Shown piece after piece: positions 40,973-50,125 of a DNA stretch of 64,000 nucleotides (its first letter is position 1; every line of letters starts with the position of its first letter). Where the stretch lies: assembly GCF_027158485.1 (NCBI RefSeq), contig NZ_JAMKYJ010000010.1. One strand, written 5' to 3'. The translations under genes and the position numbers were made by a program. The notes under the pieces are model-generated. The model worked only from the letters and a program-made list of their open reading frames with translations, made no database searches and was not told the origin of the DNA. This DNA comes from Oxalobacter formigenes (GTDB taxonomy: Bacteria > Pseudomonadota > Gammaproteobacteria > Burkholderiales > Burkholderiaceae_D).

Positions 40973-42541
40973 TCAGAGTCTTTCGATCAGGTCGATCTCA
41001 TCTCTTGTGACGCCGAAAAGTTCGTAAACGACGTGGTCGATTTCATATTCGGCATGAGCGATGTCGGCATTCAGGTCGAATACTTTTTTTCTTTCCTGAT
41101 AAAAATAATCGTTCCATAACTGCAAATCGTCTGCCGCAATATCCGTATTGAAGGATGTGTTGATTTCGGAGCGGAAGGCATCGAATTCATGCGCGAACCA
41201 GTTATGAAGTTTCTGGGTCAGTTTGGAAGACAGGCCATCCGGCAACAGGTTATATGCCGTCATGCCCCGGAAATGTTTGACCAGATCGTTGCGGGTCAGA
41301 ACCGTGTCCTGGCAGTAATCGGAGAGCTGTCCCATTCTTCCGCGGATCAGGCCGGGCGCATCCGGAATCGGCAGGTTTTCAATCTGTGTGGCGGTCAATT
41401 CATAGACGCCATCTTCTTTTTTGGCTGAGCTCTGCCTGATCAGATACCAGAACAGGGATGAGTTCAACAAGGCGACGAGATAGTAATCGGATTCGGTCGT
41501 GTAAAAACCGCCCTGTCCGAAAACGTCTCCGGATTTATCGACAGAAAAAGTCGAATTGACCGATTCTTTCGCAAAACCGAGCTTTTGGCCGAACATTTTT
41601 TCCGGATGGGCGCCGGCATGCTGAAGCTCATACCATTTCTGGGTACCAGAGCGTTTTTCCAGTTTATCCCTGAATGATTCCAGATGTTTTTTGATGGCCG
41701 GATAGTCGTCGATATTGTATAGATTTGCGGGGGTATAGATCAGCCAGAGCGAGCGGCTTTCCGTTGCCCATTTTTCGATATCCTGTTTATCTGCAAATGG
41801 TTTCAGGATATCGGCAGAACGGGGATCTTCTTCAACCAGTTTTGTTTTGGTCGCTTCATCGACAATGAAAGCTTCGTCCAGCCCGGTGGTAATACCCTGA
41901 TAAACAGGGCCGTACATTTCTTTCAGGGTCGGATAAGTCCCTGTCAATTTTTCCTGCAGCAACTTTACGGCACTTTCATGAAGCCATTTTGCCGTTTTGC
42001 CCGACATAAGATTGTCGGCATTCATCAGCAGGTAGAAACGTTTGAACGCGGCATCGTCTTCCAAAAGGTCGGTGAGGTTGAAACGTTCAAAGCTTTTTTC
42101 TTTGCGGGAAGCGGGATAAAGACGGATTTCGTTCAGGTTGGTCATCAGATAAAACCCGCTTTTTGAGACTTCCTCGTTTTTCCATGCTTTTTCAAGGAAA
42201 GTCTTTTCCTGTGCGGAAGAGATGCCGAAACCGTCAATGATCTTCACGGCAGCGCCTGTTTCATCTTTGGCGGTATTTTTAATGAATATATCGAAAAAAC
42301 GGTCAGGCGACGTGTTCAGTTCAAGTGTACTGGCGTCATATCCCAGCAGTTTTTCGAGAATGCTAAAAGCGAATGCCGAACATTGGGCGGAGCTGTCTTT
42401 TTTCCTGAGTTCATCAAGCCCTTTTATCCATGCTTCCAGAACCGTTTTTGAAGGAGGCACGCTGGACGGAGAATTTAATTCGTTCTCAAGAATGCCAGTA
42501 TGGAAAAGAGAAGTTACCGGTTTGTTGTCTGTGTTTTCCAT
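40973..42541 (-). CDS. Solitary TaqI_C-type specificity protein (type IIG-like without methyltransferase)
   Basis: The 522-residue product joins two ends of a type IIG restriction-modification enzyme. Residues about 50-190 resemble the N-terminal nuclease region (SGFYLMTNLNEIRLYPASRKEKSFERFNLTDLLED), but at the expected ExK there is AVKIID (98-103), so the nuclease looks inactive. Residues about 205-410 resemble the TaqI_C specificity domain (VYQGITTGLDEAFIVDEAT, EEDPRSADILKPF, YYLVALLNSSLFWYLIRQ, IENLPIPDAPG). The C-terminus has YEIDHVVYELFGVTRDEIDLIE. The SAM and NPPY motifs of a methyltransferase are absent. Single intact gene between lipA and dsbA; function unknown. Confidence 0.75.
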   Translation of the reverse strand: MENTDNKPVTSLFHTGILENELNSPSSVPPSKTVLEAWIKGLDELRKKDSSAQCSAFAFSILEKLLGYDASTLELNTSPDRFFDIFIKNTAKDETGAAVKIIDGFGISSAQEKTFLEKAWKNEEVSKSGFYLMTNLNEIRLYPASRKEKSFERFNLTDLLEDDAAFKRFYLLMNADNLMSGKTAKWLHESAVKLLQEKLTGTYPTLKEMYGPVYQGITTGLDEAFIVDEATKTKLVEEDPRSADILKPFADKQDIEKWATESRSLWLIYTPANLYNIDDYPAIKKHLESFRDKLEKRSGTQKWYELQHAGAHPEKMFGQKLGFAKESVNSTFSVDKSGDVFGQGGFYTTESDYYLVALLNSSLFWYLIRQSSAKKEDGVYELTATQIENLPIPDAPGLIRGRMGQLSDYCQDTVLTRNDLVKHFRGMTAYNLLPDGLSSKLTQKLHNWFAHEFDAFRSEINTSFNTDIAADDLQLWNDYFYQERKKVFDLNADIAHAEYEIDHVVYELFGVTRDEIDLIERL

Positions 42542-42715
42542 CGATTTATCTCATAAAAAAAGAAAGTTGGACGAACTGGTCGAAACCACAAGTTTAATCG
42601 GTTGAGTACTCAAAAAACAATATATAAACGTCGATTGTACTAAACATTGATGAAAGAAAAACGGATTTGCATCGGACACGAATCCCTGATGGGTTACCGG
42701 GCACGAAACGGCTAT

Positions 42716-42749
42716 AAAAAAACGGCCCTTTGACAATGCAAGAGCCGTT
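42716..42749 (-). terminator. Terminator of argS-SPOR-dsbA
   Basis: On the minus strand AACGGCTCTT pairs with AAAGGGCCGTT (one G-U wobble) around an 8-base loop, followed by a run of seven T. Located 25 bases after the dsbA stop. Confidence 0.75.
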
Positions 42750-42773
42750 CATCCTGTTCGGTTCAGGTATTTA

Positions 42774-43481
42774 TTACTTCGCTTTTTTGGATCCTTTTCT
42801 GGATACCGCTTTTTCCTTTTGGGCTTTGGCGACGAGGGCATCCATTACCTTCAGGGTCTGGACATGCATTTCCTGTTCGGTCAGGTCCATCTGGTTTCCG
42901 GAGCTGACGATGGCGGGAGAAGTGAGGTATTTCCCGTCGATAATAATCATGGGAACGCCTTCGATTTCGTAAGTGGATTGCATTTCCACGGCCTTGTTGC
43001 CCAGCATCTTGACGTAAAAAGACTTGTACATTTCAGCGAATTTCTTGCGGTCGATGCCGTGCTTTTCGACGAAATCGAAAATCTGTTCATCCGTTCTCAG
43101 ATTGACTCGCTGCACCTGTACCGCTTCAAAAATCTTGTGGTGAAGTTCGTTGGTCAGTTCGTCCATGGCCGACAGGGTATAAAACATTCTCTGGTGCGGT
43201 TCCATCGATTCACTGAATTTGACGGCAACGCGTTTGAAAACAATGTTCTTTTTCTGCTTCCGGGCCCAGTTGGTCAGCGTCGTATCGAATGCGTAGCAAT
43301 GAGGGCAGAAATAACCGAAGAATTCGATGACCTCGATTTTATTGCCGGTATTGGTTGGTTGAGGTACTTTCAGAACCTGATAATCAACGTTTTTTTGTGG
43401 ATTGGCGGGAGAAGCGAATGCTGCCGTTGCCATCATGCCGACCAGTACGGCGGCGATTAGTCGATAAAATAATCTGATCAT
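42774..43481 (-). CDS. dsbA: Thiol:disulfide interchange protein DsbA
   Basis: Periplasmic oxidant of cysteine pairs. The 235-residue product has a signal peptide (IRLFYRLIAAVLVGMMATAAFAS), the thioredoxin-fold active site FFGYFCPHCYAFD (CPHC near residue 60), the cis-Pro loop IEGVPMIIIDGKYLTSP and the usual helical insertion. The C-terminus is an unusual basic tail (KEKAVSRKGSKKAK). Five bases behind the SPOR gene; last of argS-SPOR-dsbA. Confidence 0.94.
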   Translation of the reverse strand: MIRLFYRLIAAVLVGMMATAAFASPANPQKNVDYQVLKVPQPTNTGNKIEVIEFFGYFCPHCYAFDTTLTNWARKQKKNIVFKRVAVKFSESMEPHQRMFYTLSAMDELTNELHHKIFEAVQVQRVNLRTDEQIFDFVEKHGIDRKKFAEMYKSFYVKMLGNKAVEMQSTYEIEGVPMIIIDGKYLTSPAIVSSGNQMDLTEQEMHVQTLKVMDALVAKAQKEKAVSRKGSKKAK

Positions 43482-43486
43482 TTTAT

Positions 43487-44095
43487 TTATTTGGTTCGGG
43501 TTATCGTCGTTTTAATACCGTTTTGCGTCAGTTTGCTGTGAGCGCTGTTTACATTACTGCTCTTGTAAGGTCCCAAGCGTACACGATAAACTTTTCCATT
43601 GTTTGATGTCGCTTCAGATATGGACGATTCAAACCCGAGCAATGCCAGATTGCCCCGCATGTTTTCAGCATCCGTTCTGTTTTTGAAAGCGCCTGCCTGC
43701 AGCCAGTAAACCGACTTGTCTTCCGCTTTCGCCGTTTCTTTCTGTTTGATGGCGGCAGCGATAGGATCTTTTTCCTCTGTCGACACAGCAGCAGAGCCAG
43801 TGTTATTCGCCGGTGTTGTCACCGTCGCACCGTTCATACCCGTAGTGACTGGAGCTGTCGCTGCATCGGTCGCTGGTTTGGCATCTTTACCATACAGGGC
43901 CTGATTCGGGTCAGTGGCCGGTGTGGTGGCCGTCGCAGGTACCGGTGCGCTTTCAGGTTTATCCTGACGCCCGGCAAAGGGGATCGGTGTTCTGGTTATC
44001 AACAAGGCCACGATGACGGCAATAACCAGTCCGGTAATCAGGCCAATGATAAATCCAAGGAATGTACCGCCTTTTTGATTTTTCAAGTTCATCAT
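43487..44095 (-). CDS. SPOR-domain cell division-type protein (FtsN-like)
   Basis: The 202-residue product has a short cytoplasmic N-terminus (MMNLKNQKGGTFLGF), a membrane helix (IIGLITGLVIAVIVALLI), a Pro/Thr/Ala-rich linker (about 45-110: SAPVPATATTPATDPNQALYG) and a C-terminal SPOR domain (YWLQAGAFKNRTDAENMRGNLALLGFESSI, YRVRLGPYKSSNVNSAHSKLTQNGI). This is the FtsN layout, but the short essential FtsN helices cannot be recognised, so it may be a paralogue. In the conserved argS-SPOR-dsbA string. Confidence 0.88.
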   Translation of the reverse strand: MMNLKNQKGGTFLGFIIGLITGLVIAVIVALLITRTPIPFAGRQDKPESAPVPATATTPATDPNQALYGKDAKPATDAATAPVTTGMNGATVTTPANNTGSAAVSTEEKDPIAAAIKQKETAKAEDKSVYWLQAGAFKNRTDAENMRGNLALLGFESSISEATSNNGKVYRVRLGPYKSSNVNSAHSKLTQNGIKTTITRTK

Positions 44096-44102
44096 AGTGA
44101 AA

Positions 44103-45818
44103 TCACATTTTGGTTGGTGCGGAAACGCCCAGCAAGGCCAGACCGTTACGCAAAACCTGTCGGGTTGCTTTCAAAAGTGCAAGACGCGCCAGTTTGACTG
44201 TTTCGTCTTCTACCAGAAAACGCTCTGCATTGTAATACCCGTGAAGTTCACCAGCCAGTTCACGCAGATAGAAAGCGACCAGATGAGGACTTAATTCTTC
44301 CTGTGCTCTGGTCAGGATGTCCGGATAATCCGACAGCTTGGACAAGAGCGCATATTCATGAGGCGATGTCAGCGGCGACAGATCGACGTTGTCGAGAGCG
44401 GATTCATCGCCACCCCATTGCGAAAATACGGAACAGATGCGTGCATGGGCATACTGAACGTAATATACGGGATTTTCATCCGACTGGGATAGTGCCAGAT
44501 CGACGTCGAAAACGAATTCCGTATCTGCCTTACGGGATATCAGGAAGAAACGGACGGCATCCCTTCCACGGACGACATCACCTGCACCGGACCATTCGAT
44601 CAGATCACGAACGGTAACGTAGGAGCCGGCACGTTTGGAAATTTTCACTTCAGCGCCGTCCTTCATGACGGTCACCATTTTATGCAGGACATAATCCGGG
44701 AAAGCTTTAGGTATTCCCTTGTTGACACCCTGCAAACCGGCGCGAACGCGCGCTACCGTACCGTGATGGTCGCTGCCCTGAATATTGATGACCTTGTCGA
44801 AACCGCGCGAGAACTTGTTGATGTGATAGGCGACATCCGGCACAAAATACGTATAAGTACCGTCGGTTTTGCGCATCACACGATCCTTGTCGTCGCCGTA
44901 TTCGGTCGTTCTCAACCAGAGAGCGCCTTCGCTTTCAAATGTTTTTCCCTCTTTGGTCAGGGTATCGACCGCATCCTTGACCTTGCCATCGCGATACAGG
45001 GACGATTCAAGGAAGAAATTGTCAAAATGGATGCCGAATGCATTCAGATCGTTATCCTGTTCGTTGCGCAAATAAGCCACAGCGAATTCACGGATCGATT
45101 TCAGGTCGTCCGGATCGCCGGATGCCGTAACGGTTTCGCAGTTGCGGGCCGCGACCGTTTTTTTGGCAAGAAAGTCAGTGGCAATGTCGGCGATGTAATC
45201 GCCGTTATAGGCGCTTTCCGGCCAGCCTTCTTCACCCGGTTTCAATCCTTTTGCACGGGCCTGAACCGACAAGGTCAGGTTATCGATCTGGACACCGGCA
45301 TCGTTATAGTAAAACTCACGCGTGACATCGTAGCCCTGTGAAGCAAAGAGTGCCGAGATGGAATCACCCAGTGCGCCCTGCCGTCCATGGCCGACATGAA
45401 GGGGACCGGTCGGGTTGGCAGAAACGAATTCGACCATGACTTTCCTGCCGGTACCGGTATTGCTGTATCCGTATTTGTCTTTTTGATCCATAACCGCTTT
45501 CACGACATCCTGTTTGGCCGATGCAGTGAGTCGCAGGTTGATGAAACCGGGACCGGCTATTTCACCCGATTCAATCAGACCCTGATGCAGAGGGTTGGTC
45601 ATCAAGGAAGAAAGGATTGTCTGGGCAATCTCCCGCGGATTTTTTTTCAGGGGTTTCGACAACTGCATGGCAATATTGCAGGCAATGTCTCCGTGAGAGG
45701 CATCCCGTGGTCTTTCCAGCGCAACGACTGGTTGTTTTTCGAGACTTTGTCCATCAATGATGGCATTGACGGCATCCTGTAATAAACCCGAGATGAGTTG
45801 TTTCTGTTGTGCAAGCAT
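44103..45818 (-). CDS. argS: Arginyl-tRNA synthetase
   Basis: Class I synthetase. The 571-residue product has the HIGH motif in ANPTGPLHVGHGRQGALGDSI (about residues 121-141), the Arg-specific N-terminal additional domain, VRDLIEWSGAGDVVRGRDAVRFF before the anticodon domain and the C-terminal ALLKATRQVLRNGLALLGVSAPTKM. The KMSK-like loop is weak (EVKISKRAG). Complete length for the bacterial enzyme (about 570-590). First gene of argS-SPOR-dsbA. Confidence 0.97.
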   Translation of the reverse strand: MLAQQKQLISGLLQDAVNAIIDGQSLEKQPVVALERPRDASHGDIACNIAMQLSKPLKKNPREIAQTILSSLMTNPLHQGLIESGEIAGPGFINLRLTASAKQDVVKAVMDQKDKYGYSNTGTGRKVMVEFVSANPTGPLHVGHGRQGALGDSISALFASQGYDVTREFYYNDAGVQIDNLTLSVQARAKGLKPGEEGWPESAYNGDYIADIATDFLAKKTVAARNCETVTASGDPDDLKSIREFAVAYLRNEQDNDLNAFGIHFDNFFLESSLYRDGKVKDAVDTLTKEGKTFESEGALWLRTTEYGDDKDRVMRKTDGTYTYFVPDVAYHINKFSRGFDKVINIQGSDHHGTVARVRAGLQGVNKGIPKAFPDYVLHKMVTVMKDGAEVKISKRAGSYVTVRDLIEWSGAGDVVRGRDAVRFFLISRKADTEFVFDVDLALSQSDENPVYYVQYAHARICSVFSQWGGDESALDNVDLSPLTSPHEYALLSKLSDYPDILTRAQEELSPHLVAFYLRELAGELHGYYNAERFLVEDETVKLARLALLKATRQVLRNGLALLGVSAPTKM

Positions 45819-45930
45819 GGAAATGGCGAAAATCTGTAATCAGTAAAAGACGGCTTCGGCCTTATTCTGCCGAAAATAGAAATTATACTGTTTCGGCAAA
45901 ATTAAAGGGGATTTGCGGGCCTTATTCCAT

Positions 45931-45960
45931 AAAAAAACGCCTGACAGTCTTGTCAGGCGT
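45931..45960 (-). terminator. Terminator of the Spy-like gene
   Basis: On the minus strand ACGCCTGACA / TGTCAGGCGT forms a perfect 10-bp stem around AGAC, followed by seven T. Located 31 bases after the stop. Confidence 0.85.
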
Positions 45961-45990
45961 TACAGGAAGGAGAGTAATGAATACGATTGC

Positions 45991-46536
45991 TTATCTTGGG
46001 CCCGGGCCACCTCTGTGACCGTAACCGCCACCCCTGTGGTAACCACGATTGAACAGGGACTCGTTGTCGAAGGTTTTCTGTTGTTCCGGAGTCAGTTTGT
46101 TATAGAACGTTTTGAGGGCAGCCAGTTGGTTGGCCATTTTGCCTTCACGTTCTTTCATGCGGTCCAGCATGGTTTGCATGCGTTGGGGTGCCGTCATTTT
46201 TTCAATGTCAGCGCGTGAAATGGGCTTCCATGAATTGTAGTTGGCGTCGACGACAGCCAGATAATTTTTCCATGCCTTTTCCTGATCCGCATTCAATTTC
46301 AGCTGATCGTGAAGGGCCGTCTGGCGTTGCTGCCTGTAATGATGCCAGCGTTCCATATGGTAGCCACGGTTATCCTGATCAACGTAGCAGTTACCCGGAC
46401 CGGGGCCGCCCATATTCATCGGACAGCCGTCATAGCCACTGTCTGCAGGAGCCGCGATGGCGGATGTACCAAGAATGGCCCCACTTAATCCGATTGCTGC
46501 GATTCCGGCAATCAGGCATTTGTTCAAGATTTTCAT
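45991..46536 (-). CDS. Spy/CpxP-family periplasmic protein (LTXXQ)
   Basis: The 181-residue product has a signal peptide (KCLIAGIAAIGLSGAILGTSAIA, cleavage near residue 29) and a helical Spy-like core with an LTXXQ motif (NKLTPEQQKTFD) and a related LNADQEKAWKNYL repeat. Its ends are Gly/His-rich (RGYHRGGGYGHRGGPGPR), unusual for Spy and reminiscent of metal-binding tails. Spy-type proteins chaperone unfolded proteins or sense envelope stress and metals. Single gene ending at a strong terminator. A long AT-rich upstream gap (46537-46781) separates it from the FAH gene and shows no clear promoter. Confidence 0.82.
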   Translation of the reverse strand: MKILNKCLIAGIAAIGLSGAILGTSAIAAPADSGYDGCPMNMGGPGPGNCYVDQDNRGYHMERWHHYRQQRQTALHDQLKLNADQEKAWKNYLAVVDANYNSWKPISRADIEKMTAPQRMQTMLDRMKEREGKMANQLAALKTFYNKLTPEQQKTFDNESLFNRGYHRGGGYGHRGGPGPR

Positions 46537-46724
46537 TCTTTTTCCTTTCGGATGAATTAAACGAATTGTGCACGTGAAGAAGTATACGTTGCCATGCTTT
46601 TAAGCGTAAGGTTTTGAGCAAATGAATATGTAACAGTTTGTTTCGACTGATTTTGATCAAATTAATGAAAGATGGCGTGAGATAGCGGGAAGAAAGAGGA
46701 AGAAGCCGGGGTGCAAGAGGAAAA

Positions 46725-46760
46725 ACAAAAACGGCAAACAGTTTGTTACTGTTTGCCGTT
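46725..46760 (-). terminator. Terminator of the FAH-family gene
   Basis: On the minus strand ACGGCAAACAGT / ACTGTTTGCCGT forms a perfect 12-bp stem around a 5-base loop, followed by TTTTTGTTTTT. Located 22 bases after the stop. Confidence 0.88.
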
Positions 46761-46781
46761 CGTTTGAACGTAATACGGGGA

Positions 46782-47555
46782 TCAGGCTTCGTATTTGTTG
46801 ACGAGATGTCCAACACCATCGATAACAACTTCAACTGTGCTGCCCGGTTTCATGGAACCGACGCCGACGGAAGTACCGCAGGAGATGATGTCGCCTGGTT
46901 CAAGGGTCATGTCATGGGAGATCATGCTGACCAGTTTGAATGGACGGAAAATCATGTCGGCAACAGGATAATTCTGGCGTTCCTGATCGTTCAGAATGGT
47001 TTTGATAACCAGTTTGTCCGGATCATCGATACCGGAAACAATGCCGGGGCCGAATGAACCGAAGGTGTCGAAGCCTTTTGCGCGGGTCCACTGTGCAAAG
47101 GTAGGATCTTTCTGGATCAGCTGGCCGGCAGTAACGTCATTGGAACAGGTATAGCCGAAGATATAGTCTTTGGCTTGTTCTTCGGAAACTTCCTTGCAGC
47201 GTTTGCCGATAACGATGCCAAGTTCGCCTTCGTAAACGACTTTGCCGTCGTAGGAATTCGGTTTCCTGACGATTTCGCCGTCAGCGATATAGGAAGTACT
47301 CGGTTTCAGGAGATAAAGAGGTTCTTCCGGAATGGCAACGCCCAGTTTGCTTGAAAGGGCGTAAAAGTTGTTCCACAACAGGATCATCTTGCTGGGTGAA
47401 CAAGGCGTCATCAGTTTGACATCTGCACGCTTTACGGTTTCGCCGGTAGCTTTTGGATTGTCAAACATGTTACCACTGTAAACGCTGATGGTATCTCCTT
47501 CCAGTGTACCGAATTTGACTGCATCGCCTTGTTGGAAACGGACCCAAGTTTTCAT
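46782..47555 (-). CDS. Fumarylacetoacetate hydrolase-family protein
   Basis: The 257-residue product has the FAH C-terminal domain: YEGELGIVIGKRCKEVSEEQAKDYIFGYTCSNDVTAGQLIQKDPTFAQWTRAKGFDTFGSFGPGIV, with the metal-binding acidic residues of the ExE/D pattern, and GDIISCGTSVGVGSMKPGSTVEVVIDGVGHLVNKYEA at the end. Family members hydrolyse or decarboxylate acylpyruvates, 2-hydroxymuconate-pathway intermediates or oxaloacetate. The exact substrate cannot be read. Single gene with its own terminator and an inverted repeat upstream. Confidence 0.82.
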   Translation of the reverse strand: MKTWVRFQQGDAVKFGTLEGDTISVYSGNMFDNPKATGETVKRADVKLMTPCSPSKMILLWNNFYALSSKLGVAIPEEPLYLLKPSTSYIADGEIVRKPNSYDGKVVYEGELGIVIGKRCKEVSEEQAKDYIFGYTCSNDVTAGQLIQKDPTFAQWTRAKGFDTFGSFGPGIVSGIDDPDKLVIKTILNDQERQNYPVADMIFRPFKLVSMISHDMTLEPGDIISCGTSVGVGSMKPGSTVEVVIDGVGHLVNKYEA

Positions 47556-47671
47556 CTTCTCTCCTTAAAAAACATTGCAGGAAGCTTTTTTGCAGCATCC
47601 TGAAAATGGTATTCCTTAAACAGGAACAACTTCGCCCGGTTATTTGCCAGACTATTGTTTTAAATTAACCA

Positions 47672-47689
47672 ATGGTTTAGAAAAACCAT
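47672..47689. promoter_or_regulatory. Inverted repeat upstream of the FAH-family gene
   Basis: ATGGTTT (47672-47678) and AAACCAT (47683-47689) around AGAA, about 117 bases before the FAH start, in the gap between its start and icd. This size and placement suit a repressor operator. The surrounding gap (47556-47842) also holds the icd terminator. Confidence 0.35.
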
Positions 47690-47798
47690 CATAACCGAAC
47701 TGCTTCAAAATTGGTATAAACAATGAACCAGTTTTTTATTTTTGCGACTGAAAGTGAATATGTCTGCCAGTCCTGAAATCGCAAAAGAGCAACAGAAA

Positions 47799-47833
47799 TA
47801 AAAAAGGCCGGAAGGATAATACCTTCCGGCCGG
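47799..47833 (-). terminator. Terminator of icd
   Basis: On the minus strand CCGGCCGGAAGG / CCTTCCGGCC forms a 10-bp GC-rich stem around a 6-base loop, followed by TTTTTT. Directly after the icd stop. Confidence 0.88.
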
Positions 47834-47842
47834 TTGATTTCA

Positions 47843-49096
47843 TTACATGAAGGAAATCATGATATCGCCGAATTCAGAAGTCGATACCTGTTTGGCATCG
47901 TTCATCAGGCGGGCGAAATCGATGGTGACCTGTCTGGAAGAAATGGCTTTCTGCATAGAGTTAACGACCAGATCGGCGGCTTCTGTCCAGCCGATGTGAC
48001 GCAGCATCATTTCTGCGGAAAGGATCAGCGAACCCGGATTGACGTTATTCTGCCCGGCCATCGTTGGCGCTGTACCGTGAGTCGCCTCGAAAATGGCGAC
48101 GGAATCGGAAATGTTGGCACCCGGTGCGATACCGATACCGCCAACCTGTGCAGCCAGTGCGTCGGAAACGTAATCGCCGTTCAGATTCAGTGTTGCCAGC
48201 ACGCTGAATTCGGCAGGGCGCAGCAGGATTTCCTGCAGGAATGCGTCAGCCAGCACGTCCTTGACGACAATTTCCTTGCCGGTTTTCGGATTTTTGAATG
48301 TGCACCATGGGCCTTTGCCGATGAGTTCGGCGCCGAATTCACGTTTTGCCAGAGCATAACCCCAGTCACGGAAGCTGCCTTCCGTGAATTTCATGATGTT
48401 GCCCTTGTGAACAAGCGTGACGGATGGACGGTCATTGTCGATGGCGTATTGAATGGCCTTGCGAACCAGACGTTCCGTACCTTCACGGGAAACCGGCTTG
48501 ATGCCGATGCCGGAAGTTTGCGGGAAACGGATCTGGCTGACGCCCATTTCCTTTGTCAGGAAATCGATGACTTTTTTGGCTTCCGGGGAGCCTTCAGCCC
48601 ATTCGATGCCGGCGTAAATGTCTTCGGTATTTTCACGGAAAATGACCATATCGGTTTTTTCCGGTTCACGCAACGGTGATGGGACTCCCTGAAAATAACG
48701 GACAGGACGCAGGCAGACATAAAGGTCAAGGCGCTGTCTCATCGCGACGTTCAGTGAGCGGATGCCGCCACCGATCGGGGTCGTCAACGGTCCCTTGATG
48801 GAAATGACGAAGTCTTTCATTGCTTCGAGGGTTTCGTCAGGAAGCCAGACGTTTTCACCATAAACTTTCAAGGATTTTTCGCCTGCATAAACTTCCATCC
48901 ATTCGATCTTGCGCTTGCCACCGTAGGCTTTTTCAATGGCAGCGTCGATAACCTTGCGCATGACTGGCGTTACATCGATACCGATGCCATCGCCTTCGAT
49001 GAAAGGAATGATTGGACGGTCGGGTACGTTCAGTGAAAAATCGGGATTGACCGTGATTTTGTCACCGGACTGGGGTACTTGAATATGTTGATACAT
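47843..49096 (-). CDS. icd: Isocitrate dehydrogenase (NADP+)
   Basis: TCA-cycle oxidative decarboxylation of isocitrate. The 417-residue product has PIIPFIEGDGIGIDVTPVM at the N-terminus, the substrate-binding serine in GGGIRSLNVAMRQRLDLYVCLRPVRYF, YAGIEWAEGSPEA and the nucleotide region FEATHGTAPTMAGQNNVNPGSLILSAEMMLRHIGW. Length equals the E. coli enzyme (416). It stands alone downstream of the sec operon on the same strand. Confidence 0.97.
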   Translation of the reverse strand: MYQHIQVPQSGDKITVNPDFSLNVPDRPIIPFIEGDGIGIDVTPVMRKVIDAAIEKAYGGKRKIEWMEVYAGEKSLKVYGENVWLPDETLEAMKDFVISIKGPLTTPIGGGIRSLNVAMRQRLDLYVCLRPVRYFQGVPSPLREPEKTDMVIFRENTEDIYAGIEWAEGSPEAKKVIDFLTKEMGVSQIRFPQTSGIGIKPVSREGTERLVRKAIQYAIDNDRPSVTLVHKGNIMKFTEGSFRDWGYALAKREFGAELIGKGPWCTFKNPKTGKEIVVKDVLADAFLQEILLRPAEFSVLATLNLNGDYVSDALAAQVGGIGIAPGANISDSVAIFEATHGTAPTMAGQNNVNPGSLILSAEMMLRHIGWTEAADLVVNSMQKAISSRQVTIDFARLMNDAKQVSTSEFGDIMISFM

Positions 49097-49153
49097 CAGA
49101 AGCTCCGGAATAATCTTTTAAAACAATAAAGCAAAACCATTCATAAACACGGA

Positions 49154-50095
49154 TCAGACAACAGCGCCGTCGGCGTTGCCTTTTTCCTTGACCGGCTTGA
49201 CCAGATCTTCACGTTTGATGCCAAGCCAGATAGCGATGGCGGCAGCAACGAAAACGGAAGAATAAATGCCGAAACAGATACCGATGGTCAGTGCAATGGC
49301 AAAGTTGTGCAGGGTCGGGCCACCGAAAATCAGCATCGATAAAACCATGATCTGGGTACAGCCGTGGGTGATGACTGTTCTTGAAATCGTGCTGGTAATG
49401 GCGTGGTTCACGATTTCCTTGACGGACGCTTTGCGCATCTTGCGGAAGTTTTCGCGAATCCGGTCGAAAATAATGACCGATTCATTCACCGAATACCCCA
49501 GAATCGCCAGTACGGCCGCCAGAACTGAAAGCGAAAATTCCCACTGGAAGAATGCAAAGAACCCGAGAATGATCACGATATCGTGAAGGTTCGCGATAAT
49601 CGCCGATATGGCGTATTTCCACTCGAACCGGAATGCCAGATAAATGATGATGCCGATGACCACCATTCCCAGTGCCATCAATCCGTTATGGGTCAGTTCA
49701 TCCCCGACCTGCGGCCCGACGAATTCGACCCGTTGCAAATGGACATCAGGATTCTGCTGGGTCAGCGCAGCCATTACCCTGGCGCTTTGTTCTGCGGAGG
49801 TCACATCTTTCTGCAGGGGCAGGTTGATCATGACATCCTGTGCACGACCGAAATTCTGAACCTGAAAATCGTCACCGAATCCCAGTTCCCTGATCGTGCC
49901 ACGAATGCCTTCCAGATCAGCGGCTTTCTGGTAATTGACTTCCATGACTGTACCGCCGGTAAACTCGACGGAAAGATGCAATCCCTTGTGCCACAGGAAA
50001 AAGACGGCAGCCAGAAAAGTGATCAGTGAAATGATATTGAATATCAGCGCATGGCGCATGAAGGGAATATCTTTTTTGATTCTAAAGAATTCCAT
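49154..50095 (-). CDS. secF: Protein translocase subunit SecF
   Basis: Inner-membrane partner of SecD that drives the late steps of export. The 313-residue product has six membrane segments, the N-terminal LHLSVEFTGGTVMEVNYQ motif, and the Sec-GG/MMPL signature VNESVIIFDRIRENFR. Last gene of queA-tgt-yajC-secD-secF. Confidence 0.97.
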   Translation of the reverse strand: MEFFRIKKDIPFMRHALIFNIISLITFLAAVFFLWHKGLHLSVEFTGGTVMEVNYQKAADLEGIRGTIRELGFGDDFQVQNFGRAQDVMINLPLQKDVTSAEQSARVMAALTQQNPDVHLQRVEFVGPQVGDELTHNGLMALGMVVIGIIIYLAFRFEWKYAISAIIANLHDIVIILGFFAFFQWEFSLSVLAAVLAILGYSVNESVIIFDRIRENFRKMRKASVKEIVNHAITSTISRTVITHGCTQIMVLSMLIFGGPTLHNFAIALTIGICFGIYSSVFVAAAIAIWLGIKREDLVKPVKEKGNADGAVV

Positions 50096-50125
50096 AATCG
50101 GTCCTGTTAATTATCCGTATATAAA

